From positions 314,496 to 378,495 of the forward strand of contig NZ_FNHX01000002.1 of assembly GCF_900103405.1 (NCBI RefSeq): 64,000 nucleotides of DNA, given 5' to 3'. Shown one piece after another: positions 27,366 through 37,017 of this stretch (the first letter of the stretch is position 1; every line of letters begins with the position of its first letter). Position numbers and translations under genes: made by a program. The notes below the pieces were generated by a model that saw only the letters and a list, made by a program, of their open reading frames with translations, ran no database searches and was not told the origin of the DNA. This DNA is from Polaromonas sp. JS666. GTDB lineage: Bacteria > Pseudomonadota > Gammaproteobacteria > Burkholderiales > Burkholderiaceae_C.

Positions 27366-29990
27366 TCAGGCGCGCTCGCCCACCCAGCCCTGCACCGACT
27401 TCAGCGCATCGCCCAGCTTGGACGCATCGGTGCCGCCGGCCATGGCCATGTCGGCCTTGCCGCCGCCCTTACCGCCGACTTGCTGGGCCACAAAGTTCAC
27501 CAGCTCGCCGGCCTTGACCTTGCCCACGCTGTCGGCCGTCACGCCCGCGGCGATCTGCACTTTGTCGCCGTCGACCGCGGCCAGCACAATGACGGCTGTC
27601 TTGAGCTTGTCCTTGAGCTTGTCCATGGTGTCGCGCAGGGTCTTGGCGTCGGCGCCTTCGAGTTTTGCGGCCAGCACCTTGAGGCCCTTGATGTCCACCG
27701 CCTGCGTGAGCAGCTCATCGCCTTGCGAAGAGGCCAGCTTGCCCTTGAGCGCGGCGATTTCTTTCTCGAGCACCTTGACCTGGTCCAGCACCTGGCCGAT
27801 GCGGCCCTGCAGTTCCGTCGGGCTGGCCTTGAGCGAGCCGGCCGCGGCCTGCACCGTGGATTCCAGCGACTGCAGATAGGCCAGCGCGTTCTCGCCGGTG
27901 ACAGCTTCCACGCGCCGCACGCCGGCGGCCACGCCGCTCTCGGCGACGATCTTGAACAGGCCTATGTCGCCGGTGCGCGCCACATGGGTGCCGCCGCAGA
28001 GTTCCTTGCTCGAGCCTATGGTCAGCACGCGCACGCGGTCGCCGTATTTTTCGCCGAAGAGCATCATGGCGCCGCTTTTTTGCGCGGCCTCCATGTCCAT
28101 CACGCTGGCGTCGGTCGCCACGTTGGAGAGGATTTCGGCATTGACGCGGGCTTCGATCTCGCGGATCTGCGCGTCGGTTACGGGCGCGCCGTGCGCGAAG
28201 TCAAAGCGGGTGCGCTCGGCGTTCACCAGGCTACCCTTTTGCTGCACATGCTCGCCCAGCACTTCGCGCAAGGCCTTGTGCATCAAATGGGTGGCGCTGT
28301 GGTTGCGCACGGTGGCGGCGCGCACGGCGGTATTGACCTGCGCCTTCACCGCATCGCCGACCTTGAGCGTGCCCTCTTCCTGCGTGCCGTGGTGGCCGAA
28401 CACATCGGCGCGGATTTTCTGCGTGTCGTCCACCGCGAAGCTGGCACCTGCCGCGGTGATGCGGCCCTGGTCGCCGACCTGGCCTCCGCTTTCGGCGTAA
28501 AAGGGCGTGGTGTCCAGCACGACCACACCACTTTGCCCGGCATTCAGGGCCTGCACGGCCACGCCGTCGGCATAAAGGGCCACCACTTTCGCGGGCTCTT
28601 CGAGCAGCTCATAGCCGGTGAAGGTATTGCCGCTGCCGGTGTATTCGAGCGCGCGGTCCATCTTGAACTTGCCGGCGGCGCGCGCCTGGTTCTTTTGCTT
28701 GTCCATCGCGGCCTTGAAGCCGGCCTCATCGACCTCGACGCCGCGCTCGCGGCAGACGTCGGCCGACAAGTCCAGCGGGAAGCCGTAGGTGTCATGCAGC
28801 TTGAAGGCCACCTCGCCCGGCAGCACCTTGGCGCCGCCGGCCAGCGCCGTGTCCAGGATGGTCATGCCGATTTCCAGCGTTTCGAAGAAGCGCTCTTCCT
28901 CGGCTTTGAGCACGGCGGTGATGCGGGCTTCGTCGGTCCTGAGCTTGGGATAGGCGTCGCCCATCAGTTTGGCGAGGTCGGCCACCAGCTTGTGGAAGAA
29001 AGGCGTCTTCTTGCCCAGCTTGTAGCCATGGCGGATCGCGCGGCGGATGATGCGGCGCTGCACATAACCGCGTCCCTCGTTGGACGGGTTGACGCCGTCG
29101 GCCACCAGGAAGGCGGTGGCGCGGATGTGGTCGGCAATCACGCGCAGCGACTTGTTGCCCAGGTCCTTCTCGCCGGTTTCGCGCGCGGCGGCCTTGATCA
29201 GCGCGTCAAAGATGTCGATTTCGTAGTTGCTGTGCACATGCTGCAGGATGGCGGCCAGGCGCTCCAGGCCCATGCCGGTGTCCACGCAGGGCGCTGGCAG
29301 TTTGGTGACGCTGCCGTCGGCCGCCATGTCGAACTGCATGAACACGTTGTTCCAGATTTCGATGAAGCGGTCGCCGTCTTCATCGGGGCTGCCGGGCGGG
29401 CCGCCGGGAATGTGGTCGCCGTGGTCGTAAAAGATTTCGCTGCACGGGCCGCAGGGCCCGGTGTCGGCCATCATCCAGAAGTTGTCGGACTTGTAGCGGC
29501 CGCCCTTGTTGTCGCCGATGCGGATCACGCGCTCGGGCGGCAGGCCAATTTCCTGGGTCCAGATGTCGTAGGCCTCGTCGTCTTCCTCATACACCGTGGC
29601 CATCAGGCGCTCGGGCGGTAGTTTGTAGACCTCGGTCAGCAGCTCCCAGGCCCACGTGAGCGACTCGCGCTTGAAGTAGTCGCCAAAGCTCCAGTTGCCC
29701 AGCATCTCGAAGAAGGTGTGATGGCGCGCGGTGTAGCCCACGTTTTCCAGGTCGTTGTGCTTGCCGCCGGCGCGCAGGCAGGCCTGGACGGACGCGGCGC
29801 GCACATAGGGGCGCTTGTCGGTGCCCAGGAACACGTCCTTGAACTGCACCATGCCGGAGTTGGTGAACATCAGCGTCGGGTCGTTGCCCGGCACCAGCGA
29901 GCTGGAGGGCACCACGGTGTGCCCCTTGGACGCGAAGAAATCGAGGAAGGTCTTGCGGATGTCGGCGACGGTGAAAGTGGGCTGGCTCAT
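27366..29990 (-). CDS. alaS: Alanyl-tRNA synthetase
   Basis: 874 residues, the canonical length. The N-terminal class II catalytic core begins [20 protein letters not shown]; motif regions [37 protein letters not shown] and [14 protein letters not shown] are visible. The editing domain contains [17 protein letters not shown], and the zinc-binding segment is [18 protein letters not shown]. The C-terminal C-Ala domain ends with a glycine-rich stretch ([16 protein letters not shown]) typical of AlaRS. The start at 29990 removes an 18-residue non-homologous extension. Convergent to egtD. Confidence 0.98.
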   Translation of the reverse strand: MSQPTFTVADIRKTFLDFFASKGHTVVPSSSLVPGNDPTLMFTNSGMVQFKDVFLGTDKRPYVRAASVQACLRAGGKHNDLENVGYTARHHTFFEMLGNWSFGDYFKRESLTWAWELLTEVYKLPPERLMATVYEEDDEAYDIWTQEIGLPPERVIRIGDNKGGRYKSDNFWMMADTGPCGPCSEIFYDHGDHIPGGPPGSPDEDGDRFIEIWNNVFMQFDMAADGSVTKLPAPCVDTGMGLERLAAILQHVHSNYEIDIFDALIKAAARETGEKDLGNKSLRVIADHIRATAFLVADGVNPSNEGRGYVQRRIIRRAIRHGYKLGKKTPFFHKLVADLAKLMGDAYPKLRTDEARITAVLKAEEERFFETLEIGMTILDTALAGGAKVLPGEVAFKLHDTYGFPLDLSADVCRERGVEVDEAGFKAAMDKQKNQARAAGKFKMDRALEYTGSGNTFTGYELLEEPAKVVALYADGVAVQALNAGQSGVVVLDTTPFYAESGGQVGDQGRITAAGASFAVDDTQKIRADVFGHHGTQEEGTLKVGDAVKAQVNTAVRAATVRNHSATHLMHKALREVLGEHVQQKGSLVNAERTRFDFAHGAPVTDAQIREIEARVNAEILSNVATDASVMDMEAAQKSGAMMLFGEKYGDRVRVLTIGSSKELCGGTHVARTGDIGLFKIVAESGVAAGVRRVEAVTGENALAYLQSLESTVQAAAGSLKASPTELQGRIGQVLDQVKVLEKEIAALKGKLASSQGDELLTQAVDIKGLKVLAAKLEGADAKTLRDTMDKLKDKLKTAVIVLAAVDGDKVQIAAGVTADSVGKVKAGELVNFVAQQVGGKGGGKADMAMAGGTDASKLGDALKSVQGWVGERA

Positions 29991-30354
29991 CTTGGATTTT
30001 GTGGTCTGGCCAAGGTGGCCGGCCGCCGGCGACCTCTGGCCCACTGCGTCGAACCCACCTAAGCGCTTGATTTACTTGAACATTCGATTATAGGCGTGGA
30101 CCTCTCCGGCAGCCCCGGCGCCAGGCCAAGCCCCGCGCGGGGCCGGCGCATCAAGGCGGTGCCCGGCGCACCGCCCCGGCGCCGGCGCGCGAGCCAGGCC
30201 GCACGGCGGCCCCAAAAACAGGCATTCCGACCCTCCTTTACCGCCAAATTCGCTGGCACGCAAGCTGCTTAATACCCTATAAAGATAAATTAAATATCTT
30301 CTTAATATATTTATATCCAAGCCTTTTTTCACCCCCATCCTCAGGAGCACTCCC
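29991..30354. promoter_or_regulatory. Divergent control region between alaS and the DapA-family operon
   Basis: 364 bases with no gene. The left 250 bases are GC-rich and show no clear signal apart from the alaS leader. The last 100 bases turn AT-rich (about 30262-30320) and contain the inverted repeat AAGATA-N7-TATCTT at 30282-30300, a likely operator for the operon that starts at 30355. AGGAG at 30343-30347 is the ribosome binding site for the TTG start. Confidence 0.5.
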
Positions 30355-31269
30355 TTGAACAACCCCCGCTGGCAAGGCATTTTTCCCGCCGTCACCACCA
30401 AATTCCACGCCGACGAAAGCATTGACGCCGAAGGCACGGCCCGGCACATCGACTTCCAGATCCGCAACGGCATCCACGGCCTGGTGACCTGCGGCTCGCT
30501 GGGCGAAGCCAGCACGCTGACGCTGGAGGAAAAACTCCAGGTCGCCAAGATCGCGCTGGACGCCAGCAAAGGCCGCATCCCGGTGCTGGCCAATGTGTCG
30601 GAAACCAGCACCCGCGAGGCGCTGCGCTACATCGCCGGCGCCAACCAGCTCGGCGTGGACGGCTTTATGGTCATGCCCTCGGTGATTTACGTGGCCGACG
30701 CGCGCGAAGCCATGCTCAATGTGCGCACCATGGCCGAGGCCGCGCGCAAGCCGCTCATGATTTACAACAACCCGGTCGCCTACCGGGTGGATTTGAAGCC
30801 CGAGCACATGGCCGAGCTGGCCGACTGCGAATGGCTGGTCGCCATCAAGGAGAGCACCGACAACATCCGCCGCATCACCGACCTGCGCAACACGGTGGGC
30901 GACCGCTACCAGCTCTTCCTGGGCGTGGACGACCTGGCCTACGAAGGCCTGGCGCTGGGCTGCGACGGCCTGCTGGCCGGCGTGGGCTGCGCCTTCCCGC
31001 GCGAGACCGTGGCGCTCTATGACCTGATGAAAGCCGGCCAATTCGCCGAGGCGCTCAAGCTCTACCAGTGGATGACGCCCATGCTGCACCTGGACGTCTC
31101 CACCAAGCTGGTGCAAAACCTCAAGCTCATCGACGCGCTGGTCGGCGTGGGCACCGAGCACATGCGCCGCCCGCGCCTGCCGCTGGTAGGCGCCGAGCGC
31201 GAGTTCGTCGAAGCCATCGTCAAAAAAGCCCTGGCGACACGGCCGGCCAAGTACCAGTCCGCCCCGTAA
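30355..31269 (+). CDS. DapA-family lyase/deaminase, probably pyrroline-4-hydroxy-2-carboxylate deaminase
   Basis: 304 residues, class I TIM-barrel lyase. Lys165 in VAIKESTDN is the Schiff-base lysine, and MIYNNPVAYRV carries the catalytic tyrosine region. GIFPAVTTKF and CGSLGEASTL are family blocks. True DapA is unlikely because the gene heads an uptake operon with HcnA/HcnB-like oxidoreductase subunits. In known bacterial hydroxyproline clusters this position is occupied by the deaminase making 2-oxoglutarate semialdehyde. The start is TTG with AGGAG seven bases upstream. Substrate assignment is inference from neighbours; keto-deoxy-sugar lyase is an alternative. Confidence 0.75.
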   Translation: MNNPRWQGIFPAVTTKFHADESIDAEGTARHIDFQIRNGIHGLVTCGSLGEASTLTLEEKLQVAKIALDASKGRIPVLANVSETSTREALRYIAGANQLGVDGFMVMPSVIYVADAREAMLNVRTMAEAARKPLMIYNNPVAYRVDLKPEHMAELADCEWLVAIKESTDNIRRITDLRNTVGDRYQLFLGVDDLAYEGLALGCDGLLAGVGCAFPRETVALYDLMKAGQFAEALKLYQWMTPMLHLDVSTKLVQNLKLIDALVGVGTEHMRRPRLPLVGAEREFVEAIVKKALATRPAKYQSAP

Positions 31270-31307
31270 ATTTTTCCAACCCCGCAACCAGCACCGAGGA
31301 GACACCC

Positions 31308-32441
31308 ATGACACATCGCAACAGCATCGTTTCATTGATCGGCATCGCAGCCATCGCGCTGGCTTCAGCGGCACAGGCCCAGGAACAGGTCGTGGCCATC
31401 GGCCACACCGGCCCGCTTTCGGGGCCGAACGCGTTCGCCGGCAAGGACAACGAAAACGGTGTGCGCCTGGCGGTCGAAGAACTCAATGCCAAAAAAATGG
31501 TGGTGGGTGGCAAGACACTCAAGTTCGAACTGCAGTCGGAGGACGACCAGTGCGACGCCAAGGCCGGCGTGAGCGCAGCCCAAAAACTTGTTGACAGCAA
31601 AGTGAAGTACATCATGGGCCCCTATTGCTCGGGCGTTGCGATTCCCGCATCACGGGTATACAGCGAAGGTGGCGCCATGATGTCGACCGTGGGCACCAAC
31701 CCCAAGGTCACCCAGGGCGGCTACAAAAACCTGTTCCGGATCATTGCCAGCGACACACAGATCGGCTCCAGCATGGCGGTGTATGCCGCCAAGGTCCTGA
31801 AGGTCAGCAAGGTCGGCGTGATTGACGACCGCACGGCGTTCGGCCAGGGCGTTGCGGAAGAATTCGTCAAGGAAGCCAAAAAACAGGGCCTCACCGTGGT
31901 CGGGCAGGAGTTCACGACCGACAAGGCCGTGGATTTCCTTGCCATCCTGACCAACCTCAAGGCGCAGAAACCGGAAGCCATCTTCTTCGGCGGCTACGCA
32001 CCGCAGGCCGCACCCATGGTGCGTCAGATGAAACAGCTGGGCCTGTCCGCCAAGCTGCTGGGCGGCGACACGCTCTGCAGCCCCGAAATGGGCAAGCTCG
32101 GCGGCGAAGCGGTCAACGACACGGTTTTTTGCGCGCAAGGCGGCTCCATGCTGGAAAAGGCCGCAGGTGGACCGGCCTTCAAGGCCAAATACAAAAAGCG
32201 CTTCAACCTCGATACGGACGCCTACGGCGCTTCCTTCTATGACCAGACGATGCTGATCGGCGAGGCCATGCGCAAAGCCGACTCCATCGACGTGGCCAAG
32301 GTCGGCGCCGAAATCTACAAGGGCAGCTACAAGGGCGTCGCGGGTACCTACACCTATGACGACAAGGGCAACATGACCCAGGCGCCCATCACGGTGTTCA
32401 CGTTCAAGAATGCCCAGCCCACGGCGCTGGCGAGTTACTGA
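31308..32441 (+). CDS. Branched-chain/amino-acid type ABC transporter periplasmic binding protein (first)
   Basis: 377 residues of the Leu/Ile/Val-binding type. Signal peptide MTHRNSIVSLIGIAAIALAS ends at AQA (about residue 25). The mature start QVVAIGHTGPLSGPNAFAGK is the standard ligand-domain opening, with later ASDTQIGSSMAVYAAKVLKV typical of the hinge region. GAGGAGA precedes the ATG. It sits 38 bases after the DapA-like gene and upstream of the oxidoreductase genes. A second, dissimilar binding protein is encoded at 35752, so one permease set may serve two ligands. Confidence 0.9.
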   Translation: MTHRNSIVSLIGIAAIALASAAQAQEQVVAIGHTGPLSGPNAFAGKDNENGVRLAVEELNAKKMVVGGKTLKFELQSEDDQCDAKAGVSAAQKLVDSKVKYIMGPYCSGVAIPASRVYSEGGAMMSTVGTNPKVTQGGYKNLFRIIASDTQIGSSMAVYAAKVLKVSKVGVIDDRTAFGQGVAEEFVKEAKKQGLTVVGQEFTTDKAVDFLAILTNLKAQKPEAIFFGGYAPQAAPMVRQMKQLGLSAKLLGGDTLCSPEMGKLGGEAVNDTVFCAQGGSMLEKAAGGPAFKAKYKKRFNLDTDAYGASFYDQTMLIGEAMRKADSIDVAKVGAEIYKGSYKGVAGTYTYDDKGNMTQAPITVFTFKNAQPTALASY

Positions 32442-32632
32442 CACGATCCGCACCACCGGTACACGGCCATGACGGGCAATGCCATGCGCAACGCAAGGTC
32501 CGACAACCTGCCCCCTCTCAGCCGCCATCCCTGGGGTGAGGGTCTGTGGTCGGCCGCGCGGATGCGCTGTGCCACGCCCGCCCTCGGCCCCACGCCGTAT
32601 GCCGCCCGGCGGTTTGCCAAAACCGCACAACC

Positions 32633-32914
32633 ATGAAAACGCCAGACACCGTGACGATCCACGTCAACGGCCGGCCACTGTCGGTCAAGACGGGAACGTC
32701 CGTGGCCGCGGCGCTGCGCATCGCCGACGCCGCGCGCATGGGCGTGGCACGCCGCTCCGTGCACGGCGAAGCCCGCGCGCCGTTCTGCGGCATGGGCATC
32801 TGCCAGGAATGCCGCGTCGACATCGATGGCCAGCGTCGCCTGGCCTGCCAGACCCTGTGCAGCGACGGCCTGCGCGTGGACACCGGACTTCCAGCTGGAG
32901 GGCAGAATCCATGA
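32633..32914 (+). CDS. (2Fe-2S)-binding ferredoxin-like oxidoreductase subunit (HcnA-like)
   Basis: 93 residues. The plant-type [2Fe-2S] ligands are Cys52, Cys57, Cys60 and Cys72 in APFCGMGICQECRVDI followed by RRLACQT. Such small proteins form the gamma subunit of hydrogen cyanide synthase-like and D-hydroxyproline dehydrogenase-like complexes. The ATG at 32633 is used because the upstream extension is not conserved. The stop overlaps the next gene (ATGA). A third, FAD-containing catalytic subunit (HcnC-like) expected in such complexes is not encoded in the operon. Confidence 0.85.
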   Translation: MKTPDTVTIHVNGRPLSVKTGTSVAAALRIADAARMGVARRSVHGEARAPFCGMGICQECRVDIDGQRRLACQTLCSDGLRVDTGLPAGGQNP

Positions 32915-34203
32915 ACGCTCCCGACAAGCCCCTAGCTCCCGCGGCTCCGTGCGAACTGCTGATCGTCGGCGCGGGCCCGGCCGGCATGGCGGCCGCGCTG
33001 GCCGCCGCACCCAGCGGCGCCCGCATCACACTGCTGGACGACAACCCGGTCCTGGGCGGCCAGATCTGGCGCGACGGCCCGGGCGCCCATCTGACGCCGC
33101 AGGCGCTGCGCATGCGCGAGGCGCTGGCGCGCTGCGCCAATGTGCGCCTGCTGTGCGGCACGCGCGTGGTGAGCCTGGCCGGCAGCAGCGCGCTGCTGCT
33201 GGAGGACGCCAAACAAGGCTGGGTGCAGCCTTATGACAAATTGATCCTGTGCACGGGCGCGCGCGAGTTGCTGCTGCCCTTCCCCGGCTGGACGCTGCCC
33301 GGCGTCACAGGCGCCGGTGGTCTGCAGGCCCTGGTCAAGGCCGGCCTGCCGGTCGCAGGCGAGCGCATTGTGATCGCCGGCAGCGGCCCCTTGCTGCTGG
33401 TGGCGGCCGACACGGCGCGGCGCGCCGGCGCCAAAGTGGTCCGCATCGCCGAGCAGGCCGGCCTGCCGGCCGTCGCGGGTTTTGCGGCGCAATTGCTGCG
33501 CTGGCCCGGCAAGGCCACACAAGCCCTGGGCCTGGCCAGCGCACGCTATCGCACAAGTACCTGCGTGGTCTCGGCGCACGGCGAGGGTCGCGTGCAGTCC
33601 GCGCGCCTGCTGCATGCCGGCCGTGAGACCGAGATCGCCTGCGACCGCGTGGCCTGTGGTTTCGGCCTGGTGCCCAACACCGAACTGGGCCAGTTGCTGG
33701 GCTGCGCGCTGGTGCCGGCCGGCGGCGGCGCGCAGGCCCTGGCGGTCGACAGCCTGCAGGCGACCAGCGTGGCCGGTATCTACGCGGCCGGCGAATGCAC
33801 AGGCGTGGGCGGCAGTGAGCGCGCGCTCGCGCAGGGCCGCATCGCCGGGCTGGCCGCCATCGGGGACAACACCGCCGCGCAGCGCCACCACGCGGAACGC
33901 GCGCACTGGCAAGCCTTTGCCGGGCAGCTGCAGCGGCACTTCGCGCTGGCGCCCTCGCTCAAGACCCTGGCGCGGCCCGACACCTTGGTCTGCCGCTGCG
34001 AAGACGTGACACAGGCCGCGCTGGCCGGCTGCGGCGGCTGGACCGAAGCCAAGCTGCACACGCGCTGCGGCATGGGCGCCTGCCAGGGCCGCGTCTGCGG
34101 CGCGGCGGCGAATTTTTTATTCGGCTGGACGCCGCCCGCGCCCAGGCCGCCGCTGTCGCCCGCGCGCATCGCCACGCTGGCTAGCCCCCACACCAACGAC
34201 TGA
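32911..34203 (+). CDS. FAD/NAD(P)-binding oxidoreductase with BFD-like iron-sulfur domain (HcnB-like)
   Basis: 430 residues. The FAD Rossmann motif LLIVGAGPAGMAAALAAAP is at about residues 14-32 and a second dinucleotide fold IVIAGSGPLLLVAAD at about residues 152-166. The C-terminus has a BFD-like [2Fe-2S] domain (TLVCRCEDVTQAAL and TRCGMGACQGRVCG). This is the alpha subunit architecture of HcnB and of D-hydroxyproline dehydrogenase. GGAGGG precedes the start, which overlaps the ferredoxin stop. It probably passes electrons to the membrane chain. Substrate inferred from context only. Confidence 0.85.
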   Translation: MNAPDKPLAPAAPCELLIVGAGPAGMAAALAAAPSGARITLLDDNPVLGGQIWRDGPGAHLTPQALRMREALARCANVRLLCGTRVVSLAGSSALLLEDAKQGWVQPYDKLILCTGARELLLPFPGWTLPGVTGAGGLQALVKAGLPVAGERIVIAGSGPLLLVAADTARRAGAKVVRIAEQAGLPAVAGFAAQLLRWPGKATQALGLASARYRTSTCVVSAHGEGRVQSARLLHAGRETEIACDRVACGFGLVPNTELGQLLGCALVPAGGGAQALAVDSLQATSVAGIYAAGECTGVGGSERALAQGRIAGLAAIGDNTAAQRHHAERAHWQAFAGQLQRHFALAPSLKTLARPDTLVCRCEDVTQAALAGCGGWTEAKLHTRCGMGACQGRVCGAAANFLFGWTPPAPRPPLSPARIATLASPHTND

Positions 34204-34221
34204 AAGCACCCATCCACCACC

Positions 34222-34980
34222 ATGCCACAGGACATCATTCTCGAAACGCAGGGGCTGACCAAGGAGTTCCGCGGTTTTGTCGCCGTGCGCAACGTCGCCC
34301 TGCGCGTGCGGCGCGGCAGCATACACGCGCTGATAGGCCCGAACGGCGCCGGCAAGACCACGGTCTTCAACCTGCTGACCAAGTTCCACACGCCGACCGA
34401 AGGAAAAATCCTCTTTAACGGCACCGACATCACGCAGGAAAAACCCGCGCAGACCGCGCGCCGCGGCATCGTGCGTTCCTTCCAGATCTCCGCCGTGTTC
34501 CCACAGCTCACGGTGCTGGAGAACGTCAAGATCGCGCTGCAGCGCAAGCTGGGCGTGGAATACCACTTCTGGCAGTCGATCGCGGCCATGCGCAAGCTCG
34601 ACGCGCCGGCCATGGCCCTGCTCGAGCAGGTGGGCCTGGCGCGTTTTGCCGCGCTGCTCGCCGGCGACCTGCCCTACGGCCGCAAGCGCACGCTGGAGAT
34701 CGCCACCACACTGGCCCTGGACCCGGAACTGCTGCTGCTCGACGAGCCCACGCAGGGCATGGGCCATGAGGACGTGGACCGCATCAAACAGCTGATCAAG
34801 CAGGTCTCCGCGCAGCGCACCGTGCTGATGGTGGAGCACAACATGAAGGTGGTGGCCGACATCAGCGACACCATCACCGTGCTGCAGCGCGGCGAGGTGC
34901 TGGCCGAGGGGCCTTATGCCGAGGTCTCGGCCAACCCGGCCGTGCGTGAAGCCTATATGGGAGTCGAAGAAGATGCCTGA
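34222..34980 (+). CDS. livG: ABC transporter ATP-binding protein, LivG type
   Basis: 252 residues. Walker A GPNGAGKTT with Lys45, the QISAVFPQLTVLENV segment, and Walker B LLLLDEPTQGMG are visible. The ABC signature is replaced by DLPYGRKRTLEIATTLALDP (LPYGRKR, usual for LivG). It powers import by the LivH/LivM permeases encoded downstream. It overlaps livF by eight bases. The symbol is by family; the ligand is likely an amino acid such as hydroxyproline rather than leucine. Confidence 0.9.
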   Translation: MPQDIILETQGLTKEFRGFVAVRNVALRVRRGSIHALIGPNGAGKTTVFNLLTKFHTPTEGKILFNGTDITQEKPAQTARRGIVRSFQISAVFPQLTVLENVKIALQRKLGVEYHFWQSIAAMRKLDAPAMALLEQVGLARFAALLAGDLPYGRKRTLEIATTLALDPELLLLDEPTQGMGHEDVDRIKQLIKQVSAQRTVLMVEHNMKVVADISDTITVLQRGEVLAEGPYAEVSANPAVREAYMGVEEDA

Positions 34981-35698
34981 ACCCCTCCACCCCACCGGCG
35001 AGGCCATGCTCACCATCCGCGACCTGCACGCCTGGTACGGCGAATCCCATGTGCTGCAGGGCATCAACCTGGACGTCAAGGCCGGTGAATGCATCACCCT
35101 GCTGGGCCGCAACGGCGCGGGCCGCACCTCCACACTGCGCGCCATCCTCGGGCTGGTCGGCAAGCGCACCGGCTCGATCCGCGTGGCGGGCAAGGAAACC
35201 ATCGGCCTGCCGCCGCACCGCATCGCCCGACTGGGCCTGGGTTACTGCCCCGAAGAGCGCGGCATCTATGCCTCGCTGACCGCCGAGGAAAACCTCTTGC
35301 TGCTGCCCAAGGTCGGCGAAGGCGGCATGTCGCTGGAGCAGATCTACGCCATGTTTCCCAACCTCCAGGAACGCGCCAACAGCCCCGGCACGCGGCTGTC
35401 GGGCGGCGAGCAGCAGATGCTCGCGATGGCGCGCATCCTGCGCACCGGCGCCCAACTGCTGCTGCTCGACGAGATCACCGAAGGCCTGGCGCCCGTGATC
35501 GTGCAAAAGCTCGGCCAGGTGATACGCGAGCTCAAGGCGCGCGGCTTCACCATCGTGCTGGTGGAGCAGAACTTCCGCTTCGCCAAACACCTGGCGGACC
35601 GCCACTACGTGATCGAACACGGGCAGGTGGTCGAAGTCATGGAGCAGCGCGAGGTCGAAGCCCGGCAAGGCCGGCTTGACGAGCTGCTCGGCATCTGA
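34973..35698 (+). CDS. livF: ABC transporter ATP-binding protein, LivF type, with Arg in Walker A
   Basis: 241 residues. The domain order is normal: Walker A, Q-loop region, signature TRLSGGEQQMLAMARIL, Walker B LLLLDEITEGLAP and VLVEQNFRFA. The Walker A loop reads GRNGAGRTST (residues 45-54), with Arg51 at the place of the invariant lysine; the DNA (GGC CGC ACC) is unambiguous. A partner LivG with a normal lysine is encoded just upstream, so the heterodimer may hydrolyse ATP at one site. The start at 34973 overlaps livG; an upstream in-frame start would add 19 unlikely residues. Confidence 0.88.
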   Translation: MPEPLHPTGEAMLTIRDLHAWYGESHVLQGINLDVKAGECITLLGRNGAGRTSTLRAILGLVGKRTGSIRVAGKETIGLPPHRIARLGLGYCPEERGIYASLTAEENLLLLPKVGEGGMSLEQIYAMFPNLQERANSPGTRLSGGEQQMLAMARILRTGAQLLLLDEITEGLAPVIVQKLGQVIRELKARGFTIVLVEQNFRFAKHLADRHYVIEHGQVVEVMEQREVEARQGRLDELLGI

Positions 35699-35751
35699 GT
35701 TTTCACCCCTCCCCTTCCCTTTGCTTTTTTCCTTAACCCATGGAGCCCTTT

Positions 35752-36954
35752 ATGCAATTTCGCAAACTCTCCGTCTGCCTGGCGGCCTGCGCGGCCCTTT
35801 CGCCCTTCTCCGTCCACGCCCAGGTCAGCGATGACGTCGTGAAGATAGGCGTGCTCAACGACCTCTCGGGCATTTACTCCGACCTGTCCGGCCAGGGCTC
35901 GGTCACGGCGGCGCGCATGGCCATCGAGGAGATGGGCGGCAAGGTGCTGGGCAAGCCGGTCGAGCTGGTCTTCGCCGACCACCAGAACAAGCCCGACGTG
36001 GCGGCCAACCTGGCGCGCGGCTGGTTCGACCAGGGCAAGGTCGACATGGTGACGGACTTCCCCACCACCTCCACCGCGCTGGCCGTGATGGAAATCGCCC
36101 GGCAGAAAAACCGCGTGGTCATGCCCTCCTCGGGCCTGGCCACCGCCATCCTCGGCGAAAAATGCACGCCGCTGACCGCGCAGTGGACCACCAACACCTA
36201 CGCGTTGGCGGCCGGCACGGCGCGCGCGCTGGTCAAGGAAGGCAAGAAGACCTGGTACTTCGTCACCGCAGACTACACCTTCGGCCATTCGCTCGAAAAA
36301 GACGCGACCGAGGTCATCAAGGCCGACGGCGGCAGCGTGGTCGGCAGCTCGCGCCACCCCTTCCCCGGCAACGACTTTTCGTCCTTCCTGCTCAAAGCCC
36401 AGGCCTCCAAGGCCGACGTCATCGCGCTGGCCAATGCCGGCAACGACACGGTCAACGCCATCAAGCAGGCCAACGAATACGGCATCACGCGCAAGCAGGT
36501 GGTCGCGCCGCTGCTGACCTATATCTCCGACGTGCACAGCATAGGCCTGGACAAGGCGCAGGGCATGTATTTGAGCGAAGCCTTTTACTGGGACTTCGAC
36601 GAGCGCTCGCGCGCCTGGTCCAGGAAATTCTTCGAGAAACAAAAACGCATGCCCACCGCCGCCCAGGCCGGCGTCTACTCGGCCACGCTGAGCTACCTCA
36701 AGGCCGTGCAGGCCGCGGGCACCGACGAGGCCAAGGCCGTCATGGCGCAGCTGCGCAAGATGACCATCGACGACGCGGTGATCCGCAAGGGCAAGCTGCG
36801 CGAGGACGGCGCGCTGGTGCACGACATGCTGCTGCTGCAGGTCAAGACGCCAGCCGAGTCGAAAGCGCCCTGGGACTACTACAAGGTCAAGTCCGTGCTC
36901 AAGGGCGCCGACGTGTTCCCGCCCATCAACCCCGCCTGCCAGGCCGGCAAGTAA
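35752..36954 (+). CDS. ABC transporter periplasmic binding protein (second)
   Basis: 400 residues of the amide/urea/branched-chain binding class. Signal peptide MQFRKLSVCLAACAALSPFS ends at VHA. The mature domain begins VSDDVVKIGVLNDLSGIYSD. The ATG at 35752 is preferred to that at 35740 because the latter supplies the GGAG sequence six bases ahead. It is distinct from the binding protein at 31308, as its TFGHSLEKDATEVIKADGG and SYLKAVQAAGT blocks show. It is encoded between livF and livH. Confidence 0.9.
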   Translation: MQFRKLSVCLAACAALSPFSVHAQVSDDVVKIGVLNDLSGIYSDLSGQGSVTAARMAIEEMGGKVLGKPVELVFADHQNKPDVAANLARGWFDQGKVDMVTDFPTTSTALAVMEIARQKNRVVMPSSGLATAILGEKCTPLTAQWTTNTYALAAGTARALVKEGKKTWYFVTADYTFGHSLEKDATEVIKADGGSVVGSSRHPFPGNDFSSFLLKAQASKADVIALANAGNDTVNAIKQANEYGITRKQVVAPLLTYISDVHSIGLDKAQGMYLSEAFYWDFDERSRAWSRKFFEKQKRMPTAAQAGVYSATLSYLKAVQAAGTDEAKAVMAQLRKMTIDDAVIRKGKLREDGALVHDMLLLQVKTPAESKAPWDYYKVKSVLKGADVFPPINPACQAGK

Positions 36955-37017
36955 CTCCATCCCGCGCGCGGCGGCATGCCAGGGGGCGGCCGCCGCGCCA
37001 CCGACGAAACACACATC

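Noticed and set aside
30355-31269. Calling the gene dapA (lysine biosynthesis)
   Set aside because: It heads an uptake and catabolic operon, and no lysine genes are near.
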